From an uncultured Lachnospiraceae bacterium (GTDB lineage: Bacteria; Bacillota; Clostridia; Lachnospirales; Lachnospiraceae): a stretch of 6,486 bases of DNA. Below the pieces are notes generated by a model. The model was given only the letters and a program-made list of their open reading frames with translations, had not been told where the DNA came from and did no database searches. The position numbers and the translations under genes are program-made. Shown one piece after another: positions 1-5,168 of this stretch; within the stretch, counting starts at the first letter, position 1, and every line of letters begins with the position of its first letter. The stretch is from assembly GCA_902489925.1 (NCBI GenBank), contig CABUBX010000120.1, positions 1-6,486 of the forward strand, read 5' to 3'.

Positions 1-35
1 TGATTCCAAAGACTTGTGCATATGTATGGACAATT
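1..35. repeat. 35-bp direct repeat, copy 1
   Basis: It is identical over 35 bases to 188-222; identity ends at position 36 (A here, T at 223). It begins at the very first base of the window, so its left limit cannot be seen and the repeat may be longer. In this copy the downstream gene is read in a different frame from that used in copy 2, so it does not supply a sensible N-terminus for the membrane protein. Confidence 0.9.
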
Positions 36-264
36 AGGGCTTTTAATTATTGTATTATTCTACAAAAGTGCAAAAGAAACAAAGGATACAAAGTTTCGTT
101 ATATGTGGCTGACGATTGTATTAAGCTTTGGTTTTTACATTCCGGTAGTGCTTTGGGCCGATGTTATTCCGATGCTTGGTATGCTGATGATTCCAAAGAC
201 TTGTGCATATGTATGGACAATTTTGATTGGATATAGAGCCATGAAAAGTGATTTTAAAAAGTGA
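16..264 (+). CDS. C-terminal part of a small membrane protein, 5' end doubtful
   Basis: I do not recognise the family. The reading frame gives 82 residues if read from a GTG at 16; an ATG at 22 is the alternative. Neither has a Shine-Dalgarno sequence upstream, and the frame is closed by a TGA at 1-3. The product is strongly hydrophobic. There is a short apolar stretch at residues 7-16, a lysine-rich loop (17-28), a membrane segment at about 29-49, another at about 53-73, and a basic tail ending in two lysines. This looks like the C-terminal half of a multi-span protein rather than a complete one. The first 20 bases of the frame lie inside a 35-bp sequence that recurs at 188-222, where it encodes residues 58-69 of this same protein in a different reading frame. 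The true N-terminus has therefore probably been lost, by rearrangement or by misassembly. It runs convergently towards the repressor gene and ends just before a shared terminator. The 3' part is confidently coding-like; the start is not. Confidence 0.5.
   Translation: MHMYGQLGLLIIVLFYKSAKETKDTKFRYMWLTIVLSFGFYIPVVLWADVIPMLGMLMIPKTCAYVWTILIGYRAMKSDFKK
188..222. repeat. 35-bp direct repeat, copy 2
   Basis: This is the second exact copy of the sequence at 1-35, offset by 187 bp. It lies in the coding frame of the small membrane protein and encodes the segment IPKTCAYVWTI within its last membrane span. It fits that protein well, so this copy is probably the native position and copy 1 the displaced or artefactual one. 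Confidence 0.9.
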
Positions 265-284
265 TTGTACGTATATGATTGAAC

Positions 285-327
285 AAAAAATGGTGTAACC
301 TCACAAAAAGAAGTTACACCATTTTTT
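285..327. terminator. bidirectional Rho-independent terminator
   Basis: This is a perfect 15-bp inverted repeat: AAAAAATGGTGTAAC at 285-299 and its reverse complement at 313-327, with a 13-base loop. Read on the plus strand the hairpin ends in six T; read on the minus strand it also ends in six T. It lies 20 bases after the stop of the upstream membrane-protein gene and 10 bases beyond the stop of the minus-strand repressor gene. It can therefore end transcripts from both convergent genes. Confidence 0.9.
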
Positions 328-337
328 GATGCGCTGT

Positions 338-1366
338 CTAGTTGTCTGTAGTTTTGCGTCGAATTAAAACAGGTGCCACTTGTTTATGAATCAACTCTTT
401 TAATGGCTTTGGATTTCTTTTTTTCATTTCATTCATTTGCAGTATCAAAACTTCCATGGCAGTGGCGGCAATTTTATCAATTTGCTGTCCAATTGTTGTG
501 AATGGAAGGATTGCTTCATTGGCGATAGGAGAATTATCAAAGCCGACAATTCGATATTCTTCCGGAAACTTTCCGTATTTTTGAAAAATCAGATTCAGAA
601 AAATATTGGCATAGGTATCATTTGCGAGAAAGATGCCTTTTTTCTTGCCGGGATATGTCCGCTCGATTTTTTCAAATATATTTTGGATGGCTTTAAATGT
701 TGTTTCATAATTATACCCGAGGTCACCAAGCATCAGCTCATAGGGAACATGATATTGCTTGCAAGTATCTTCAAATCCGCAGATACGCTTATAGGCCGGA
801 ATCTGCTTTGGTACGGGAACATTGACATGGATGAGAATATCACAATGATTGCGAATCAGAAGCGATGTAGCCTGCAAGGCGCCCATATAGTTATCCGTAT
901 TCACACTGCAAATATGTTCGTCCTCGCGTTCAATTGCCACAATCGGAATGTGATACTCCGAAAGTTCCTTCGAAGAAAAGTTGTGACTGAGTATAATGAG
1001 CCCTTCGATTTTGTATGCCATCAATTCATCCAAATACTGTTGTTCTAATTCTTTGTTGTCACTGCTGACAAAGACAAGAAATTTATAATGATAATCAGAA
1101 TAGCTGGATAAAATCTGGTTTAACATTTCTGCGTAATAGTGCAGATAGAGATTCGGTATGATAATGCCGATAAATTCACTTTTGCCATTGGCAAGCACCT
1201 TGGCAAGCTTATTCTTCTGATATCCCAGTTCATCTAATGCCTTTGCGATTTTTTCCTGATTTTCCAGTGTGAGAGAATCGGGGTGATTAAAATAACGTGA
1301 AATTGTTGTTTTTGAAAAATTTGTATATTCTGCAATGTCTGCGAATGTCACTTTCTTTTTGTTCAT
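338..1366 (-). CDS. LacI/GalR-family transcriptional regulator
   Basis: This 342-residue protein has the normal length and architecture of the family. The N-terminal helix-turn-helix spans residues 6-27 (VTFADIAEY...SKTTISRYFN), matching the LacI pattern VTxxDIAxxxxxSxxTVSRxLN. Lys19 and Thr20 sit where LacI carries its two main specificity residues, Tyr17 and Gln18. A hinge segment (about 52-62) includes Leu58, equivalent to the leucine that family members insert into the central base step of the operator. Residues from about 64 to the end form a periplasmic-binding-protein-like effector domain, with the typical FIGIIIPN entry strand and a VGFDNSPIANEAILPFTT segment near the C-terminus. The ATG start is supported by GGGAG (plus-strand 1377-1381), 10 bases upstream. 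The gene is divergent from the sugar transport and GH32 operon, and the intergenic region carries five palindromes with the central CG or TG step typical of this family. It is therefore very probably the local repressor, induced by a fructose-containing sugar or its product. The effector is not readable from sequence. Confidence 0.93.
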   Translation of the reverse strand: MNKKKVTFADIAEYTNFSKTTISRYFNHPDSLTLENQEKIAKALDELGYQKNKLAKVLANGKSEFIGIIIPNLYLHYYAEMLNQILSSYSDYHYKFLVFVSSDNKELEQQYLDELMAYKIEGLIILSHNFSSKELSEYHIPIVAIEREDEHICSVNTDNYMGALQATSLLIRNHCDILIHVNVPVPKQIPAYKRICGFEDTCKQYHVPYELMLGDLGYNYETTFKAIQNIFEKIERTYPGKKKGIFLANDTYANIFLNLIFQKYGKFPEEYRIVGFDNSPIANEAILPFTTIGQQIDKIAATAMEVLILQMNEMKKRNPKPLKELIHKQVAPVLIRRKTTDN

Positions 1367-1403
1367 GATATAAAAACTCCCATATTTTGAATTACTATGT
1401 ATT

Positions 1404-1432
1404 AGTATAGCAAGTCGTATTCAAAAAAGCAA
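1404..1432 (-). promoter_or_regulatory. putative promoter of the LacI-family regulator
   Basis: On the minus strand, TATACT (plus-strand 1404-1409) is a 5/6 match to the -10 consensus. TTGCTT (1427-1432) is a weak -35 (3/6), and the spacer is 17 bases. Transcription would start near 1397, about 30 bases ahead of the start codon. The upstream operator pair (1439-1462) ends 6 bases beyond the -35, so bound repressor could affect this promoter too. Confidence 0.55.
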
Positions 1433-1438
1433 TGAAAA

Positions 1439-1462
1439 ATAACTGGTTACATAACCGGTTAT
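1439..1462. promoter_or_regulatory. upstream operator pair, two head-to-tail 12-bp palindromes
   Basis: Two 12-bp units abut: ATAACTGGTTAC at 1439-1450 and ATAACCGGTTAT at 1451-1462. The second contains the perfect 10-bp palindrome TAACCGGTTA; the first has one mismatch (T for C at the centre). Twenty bases (1442-1461) recur exactly at 1566-1585 in the downstream cluster. The site lies immediately upstream of the regulator's predicted -35 and about 50 bases upstream of the operon's -35. This placement suits autoregulation or repressor-mediated looping; both are inference. Confidence 0.75.
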
Positions 1463-1512
1463 TTCGCAGATGGATTTTTTGGACAAAAGGGAAGAAATTT
1501 GCTAAAAACATA

Positions 1513-1541
1513 TTGACAAAATGGTTATTTTGCGGTAACAT
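1513..1541 (+). promoter_or_regulatory. promoter of the sugar transport and GH32 operon
   Basis: A perfect -35 TTGACA (1513-1518) is followed after exactly 17 bases by TAACAT (1536-1541), a 4/6 match to TATAAT. Transcription would begin near 1548, leaving a leader of about 68 bases before the first permease gene. The operator triplet starts within a few bases of the expected start point, which is a standard position for a LacI-type repressor to block initiation or promoter clearance. Confidence 0.7.
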
Positions 1542-1550
1542 CAAATCAAA

Positions 1551-1586
1551 GTAACCGGTTACTTTACTGGTTACATAACCGGTTAA
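1551..1586. promoter_or_regulatory. downstream operator triplet, three 12-bp palindromes
   Basis: Three 12-bp units follow each other without gap: GTAACCGGTTAC (1551-1562, a perfect 12-bp palindrome), TTTACTGGTTAC (1563-1574, imperfect) and ATAACCGGTTAA (1575-1586, with a perfect 10-bp core). All share the CYGG centre and GTTA arms. They cover the predicted start of transcription and the early leader of the operon. The dyad symmetry and central CG step match known LacI/GalR operators, and the divergent gene encodes such a protein, so this is most likely its main repression site. Confidence 0.8.
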
Positions 1587-1602
1587 TAAATCGAACAAAA
1601 GT

Positions 1603-1607
1603 GGAGG
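1603..1607 (+). promoter_or_regulatory. ribosome binding site deciding the start of permease 1
   Basis: GGAGG is followed by 8 bases and then the ATG at 1616. An in-frame GTG at 1601 overlaps this site and cannot use it, so the ATG is the start. Confidence 0.85.
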
Positions 1608-1615
1608 AAAAAGAA

Positions 1616-2554
1616 ATGAGGTCATTGGAAAAAAGAAAAACAGTTTCTGAAAAACAGACGGTCGGGCAAAAGTTAAAGTATGTAAAGAAAAATTGGCAGC
1701 TATACGTTATTTTTCTTATGCCGGCACTTCTTTTGACAATTATTTTTAAGTACATCCCGATGAGCGGAGTGCTGATTGCATTTGAAGATTACAATGTTAT
1801 TGACGGCGTGTTTGGCAGTGAATGGGTAGGATTGGAATATTTCAAACGCTTCCTGTCATCCCCGGATTTCATGAAATATTTGATGAATACATTAAAGCTG
1901 AGCGCTTATGGACTGCTGTGGGGATTTCCGGTGCCGATTATTTTGGCATTGCTGTTAAACCGTATCAGATTGGCAGGTATTCGAAAAAAGATTCAGTTAT
2001 TGATTTATGCGCCGAATTTTATTTCAGTCATTGTCCTCTGTGGTATGGTTCGTATGTTTTTATCTCCGGTAGGACCGTTAAATCAGATGTTGGGAATAGA
2101 TACAAACTGGATGGCAATGCCTGAGGCTTTCCGTACCATTTATATTGCAAGCGGAATATGGCAGGGTGCAGGCTGGGCGTCTATCATGTACACGGCCGCA
2201 TTATCCAATGCGAGCAAAGAGCTTGAGGAAGCTGCAATTGTGGACGGTGCAAATATTTTCCAGCAGATTAGATATGTAGAGCTTCCGGCTATCAAAAATA
2301 TTATTGTCATTCAGTTTATTTTGCAGGCAGGAAATATTATGAGTATCGGATTTGAGAAAGCCTATGCACTGCAGACAGATATGAATATGCCGGTTTCGGA
2401 AATTTTGTCAACATATGTTTATCGTATCGGTCTTTTAAATGGCGATTATGGATATTCTACAGCAGTCGGCTTGTTTAATTCGCTTGTCAACGTCATTTTG
2501 TTGATTGCAGTGAACTGGGTTGTGAAAAAATTAAACGACGGAGAAGGTTTATAG
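1616..2554 (+). CDS. sugar ABC transporter permease 1 (LplB/YteP type)
   Basis: This inner-membrane subunit of a carbohydrate importer has 312 residues from the ATG at 1616. After a basic cytoplasmic N-terminus (about 1-26), membrane segments are visible at about 28-45, 94-115, 128-150, 170-195, 228-250 and 280-303, the usual six. The permease signature loop, which contacts the ATPase, is at 202-224: Glu205-Ala206-Ala207, then Asp210-Gly211, then ELP at 222-224. The sequence YIPMSGVLIAFEDYN after the first segment and NTLKLS before the second are typical of the LplB/YteP group (COG4209), which carries oligosaccharides. It is the first gene of the operon, and its stop overlaps the ribosome binding site of permease 2, implying translational coupling. 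The subgroup call is by sequence feel; the substrate is inferred only from the downstream GH32 enzyme. Confidence 0.92.
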   Translation: MRSLEKRKTVSEKQTVGQKLKYVKKNWQLYVIFLMPALLLTIIFKYIPMSGVLIAFEDYNVIDGVFGSEWVGLEYFKRFLSSPDFMKYLMNTLKLSAYGLLWGFPVPIILALLLNRIRLAGIRKKIQLLIYAPNFISVIVLCGMVRMFLSPVGPLNQMLGIDTNWMAMPEAFRTIYIASGIWQGAGWASIMYTAALSNASKELEEAAIVDGANIFQQIRYVELPAIKNIIVIQFILQAGNIMSIGFEKAYALQTDMNMPVSEILSTYVYRIGLLNGDYGYSTAVGLFNSLVNVILLIAVNWVVKKLNDGEGL

Positions 2555-2565
2555 GAGGTGTCGAA

Positions 2566-3462
2566 ATGGAAACAAGAAGAAAAATGAAGCTTGGAAAGTC
2601 GGACAGAGTGCTTTTGGGAATCGGTTATGCTGTGCTTGGACTTTTTGTGCTGGCAATTGTTGTTCCGCTGATATATGTTGTTGCAGCTTCCTTTATGGAC
2701 CCTAATGTACTGAACAGTCAGGGAATCAGCTTTGATTTTAAAAACTGGACATTGGATGCATACAAGAGGGTTTTGGAAAATGAAATGATATGGCGGGGAT
2801 TTTTAAATTCCTTTTTCTATTCGGCAGCATTTACAGTGATTTCTGTTTTTATTACGCTGCTGGCGGCATATCCTATGTCAAAAAAAGAGTTGGTGGGAAG
2901 AAAATTTTTCAATACAATCTTTATTATTACGATGTTTTTCGGAGGCGGCTTGATTCCGACATTTATTCTTGTAAATCAGCTTCACTTAGTAAATACAATA
3001 TGGGCAATCCTGCTTCCGGGCGCATTTAACGTATGGAATATGATTTTGGCAAGAACTTATTATCAGTCCATCCCGAAGGAATTGAGGGAGGCATCTTCAA
3101 TTGACGGTTCCAATGAAGTACAGCATTTCTTTAAAATCCTTCTTCCGGTATGCAAGCCGATTATTGCAGTGTTGGCTTTATGGTCTTTTGTAGGAATGTG
3201 GAATAACTATTTTGATGCGATGATTTACTTGAATGATGCGAAATTACAACCGCTGCAGCTGGTGCTTCGCTCGATTCTTGTGCAGAATACACCGCAGCCG
3301 GGCATGATTGCGGATATTCAGAGTACAGCTGAAATGGCAAAGGTCGCAGAGCTTCTGAAATATGCGACGATTGTCGTATCCAGTTTACCGCTGTTGATTA
3401 TGTATCCATTTTTCCAAAAATACTTTGACAAGGGTATTATGGTTGGCTCAGTAAAAGGCTGA
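2566..3462 (+). CDS. sugar ABC transporter permease 2 (YtcP/LplC type)
   Basis: This is the second inner-membrane subunit, 298 residues, expected to pair with permease 1. It has a basic N-terminus, a first membrane segment at about 17-42 (LGIGYAVLGLFVLAIVVPLIYVV), further segments at about 83-103, 118-140, 145-165, 195-215 and 262-282, and the tail FFQKYFDKGIMVGSVKG, characteristic of the YtcP/LplC group within COG0395. The ATPase-contact loop is at about 172-190: Glu175-Ala176-Ser177, Ile-Asp180-Gly181, then KILLP. The third position is Ser rather than Ala, a common variant. The ATG at 2566 follows AGGAGGTG (2553-2560), whose first two bases belong to the stop codon of permease 1. The next gene begins 15 bases after its stop. 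No ATP-binding subunit is encoded nearby, so energy probably comes from a shared ATPase elsewhere in the genome. Confidence 0.92.
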   Translation: METRRKMKLGKSDRVLLGIGYAVLGLFVLAIVVPLIYVVAASFMDPNVLNSQGISFDFKNWTLDAYKRVLENEMIWRGFLNSFFYSAAFTVISVFITLLAAYPMSKKELVGRKFFNTIFIITMFFGGGLIPTFILVNQLHLVNTIWAILLPGAFNVWNMILARTYYQSIPKELREASSIDGSNEVQHFFKILLPVCKPIIAVLALWSFVGMWNNYFDAMIYLNDAKLQPLQLVLRSILVQNTPQPGMIADIQSTAEMAKVAELLKYATIVVSSLPLLIMYPFFQKYFDKGIMVGSVKG

Positions 3463-3463
3463 T

Positions 3464-3469
3464 AGGAGG
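3464..3469 (+). promoter_or_regulatory. ribosome binding site deciding the start of the binding protein
   Basis: AGGAGG lies only 2 bases from an ATG at 3472 but 8 bases from the in-frame ATG at 3478. The second ATG is the better start and gives a standard MKRR signal-peptide beginning. Confidence 0.8.
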
Positions 3470-3477
3470 AAATGAGA

Positions 3478-5154
3478 ATGAAAAGAAGAATACAATCTGT
3501 AATAGCATTAGGGCTGGCGCTTACTATAGCGGCTTCTATGGCAGGATGCGGGAAGAAAGAGAGAATAGAAGCAAATATAAATCCGGATACGCCTATAGAA
3601 GAAGTTACTTTCCCGTTAAAGGAAACGGCGGAATTATCCTTTATTACAAATGCACCGGCGAGAACGACGCAGGACCCGAACGAGAGGGCGATTTTTAAAA
3701 GATTGGAAGAACAGACGAATGTACATATTGATTGGACTTGCTTTGTAGCCGACCAGTTTGCGGATAAGAAGAATTTAGCGCTGGCACAGTTTGGCAATCT
3801 GCCGGATGGTTTGTTCAATGCGGGCATGAGCGATTATGACCTTTTGCGTTATGCAAAACAGGGAATCATTATTCCGCTGGAAAATCTCATTGATAAATAT
3901 ATGCCGAATTTGCAGGCAGTTTTTGAAAAATATCCGGAATACCGGACGATGTGTACGGCGCCTGACGGGCATATTTATTCTTTCCCATGGATTGAGCAGC
4001 TTGGTGAGGGGAAGGAAGCTATTCAGGCCATCGGTAATATTCCGTACATTAATAAGAAATGGCTGGATTTTTTGGGATTGGATATCCCGGCAACAACAAA
4101 AGAACTGGAGGAAGTCCTTATTGCATTTAGGGACAATGCCAACAAATTGGAGGCAGAATTTGAAATAGAGGGTGATGTTATTCCGATGTCATTTATTATC
4201 AATAATGGCGACCAGGACCCTTCATTTTTAATCAATGGATTCGGGGAAGGCTATGGCGATACAGGCGACCATTTTGCGGTGACAGACGAAGGCAAAGTGA
4301 TTTATACGACCGTACAGGAAGGCTATAAAGAAGGGATTAAGTGGCTGCATAGTCTTGTTGAGCAAAAGCTTGTGGATGCGGAGGCATTTACACAGCCTTG
4401 GTCAACGTATGTTGCAAAAGGAAAGAGTCACCGATATGGCTTATGCTTTACATGGGATATTTCCAATATTGATAATTATGAGGATTACGTGATGCTTCCG
4501 GCCTTGGCAGGCCCGGAGGGACTTGTAAATGTCACACGACAGAATAAGAGTGAAACAAGCGGTTTTGACAGAGGCAGATGTGTTTTGACAACGAGCTGCG
4601 AAAATACGGCGCTGGCGGCAGCGTGGATTGACCAAATGTATGCGCCGCTGCAGTCACCGCAAAATAACTGGGGAACCTATGGTGAAACCGATACATTTAA
4701 TATTTTTGAAATGGGCAAGAATGAGATAGGGGAAGATATGCTAAAGCATCTGGATTTGGGTGATGAATCCCCGGTAGAGGTCAGAGAAAACCAGTCAGTT
4801 AATGGTCCGTTGGCTGTGCTGAATGAATATTACGGTGTGTATGTAACACAGCCGGCAGATGCGAAATGGCGTTTGGACAATATGCATAAAACATATTTGG
4901 AAGATATGAACAGCAAATATGTGTATCCGAATGTATTTATGAGTATAGAAGATACAAATAAAGTGTCCCAGTATGATACGGATATTAAAAAATATGCAGA
5001 ACAAAAAAAGGCAGATTGGATTCTTAACGGCGGAATTGAAGAAGAATGGGACAGCTATCTTGAAAAGATGGAGCAGTACGGGTTGTCTGATTATCTTGCA
5101 ATTAAGCAAAAATATTTTGATAAATATCAGTCATCTTTGCAAAGTCAGAAGTAA
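3478..5154 (+). CDS. sugar-binding lipoprotein of the ABC importer
   Basis: This is an extracellular solute-binding protein (family 1-like, COG1653, LplA/YtcQ type), 558 residues from the ATG at 3478. It opens with a lipoprotein signal: MKRR, a hydrophobic core (5-20) and a lipobox-like M-A-G-C with Cys24 as the lipidation site; Met at the -3 position is less usual than Leu. The mature protein would be anchored outside the membrane and deliver sugar to the two permeases. The N-terminal lobe contains the family-like stretches AIFKRLEEQTNV and PDGHIYSFPW (about 162-171), then PYINKKWLDFLGL. The C-terminus WDSYLEKMEQYGLSDYLAIK is typical of this long (over 500 residue) subgroup. Many aromatic residues (for example Trp170, and the WDISNIDNYEDY stretch) are plausible sugar-stacking residues, but I cannot assign the binding site. 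Fructan or sucrose specificity is inferred from the adjacent GH32 gene. An upstream in-frame ATG at 3472 would add two residues but lies too close to the ribosome binding site. Confidence 0.92.
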   Translation: MKRRIQSVIALGLALTIAASMAGCGKKERIEANINPDTPIEEVTFPLKETAELSFITNAPARTTQDPNERAIFKRLEEQTNVHIDWTCFVADQFADKKNLALAQFGNLPDGLFNAGMSDYDLLRYAKQGIIIPLENLIDKYMPNLQAVFEKYPEYRTMCTAPDGHIYSFPWIEQLGEGKEAIQAIGNIPYINKKWLDFLGLDIPATTKELEEVLIAFRDNANKLEAEFEIEGDVIPMSFIINNGDQDPSFLINGFGEGYGDTGDHFAVTDEGKVIYTTVQEGYKEGIKWLHSLVEQKLVDAEAFTQPWSTYVAKGKSHRYGLCFTWDISNIDNYEDYVMLPALAGPEGLVNVTRQNKSETSGFDRGRCVLTTSCENTALAAAWIDQMYAPLQSPQNNWGTYGETDTFNIFEMGKNEIGEDMLKHLDLGDESPVEVRENQSVNGPLAVLNEYYGVYVTQPADAKWRLDNMHKTYLEDMNSKYVYPNVFMSIEDTNKVSQYDTDIKKYAEQKKADWILNGGIEEEWDSYLEKMEQYGLSDYLAIKQKYFDKYQSSLQSQK

Positions 5155-5168
5155 TGGAGGAACAGAAT

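Noticed and set aside
1..237. Alternative open frame (third plus-strand frame) continuing from the left edge to a TAG at 235-237
   Set aside because: After the repeat, its translation is rich in Cys and Lys with no membrane pattern, whereas the first frame gives coherent transmembrane segments. It is open only by chance.
291..320. GGTGTAAC and GTTACACC resembling operator halves
   Set aside because: These are the stem arms of the terminator; they lack the CCGG centre, and the position between two gene ends makes an operator role unlikely.
437..1048. 203-codon plus-strand open frame opposite the LacI-family gene
   Set aside because: It lies wholly antisense to a clearly recognisable regulator, has no ribosome binding site or family-like sequence, and is cysteine- and isoleucine-rich in the manner of shadow frames.
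1463..1512. Search for a CcpA catabolite-repression (cre) site upstream of the operon promoter
   Set aside because: No convincing match to the TGNAANCGNTNNCA-type consensus was found; the palindromes in the region fit the local regulator instead.
1522..1539. Possible sixth, degenerate operator (GGTTA ... GGTAAC) in the promoter spacer
   Set aside because: Only scattered half-site matches are present, the dyad is not preserved, and it is out of the 12-bp phase of the other copies.
3318..3827. 169-codon minus-strand open frame across the permease 2/binding protein junction
   Set aside because: It spans two well-supported plus-strand genes and their ribosome binding site and shows no independent coding evidence.
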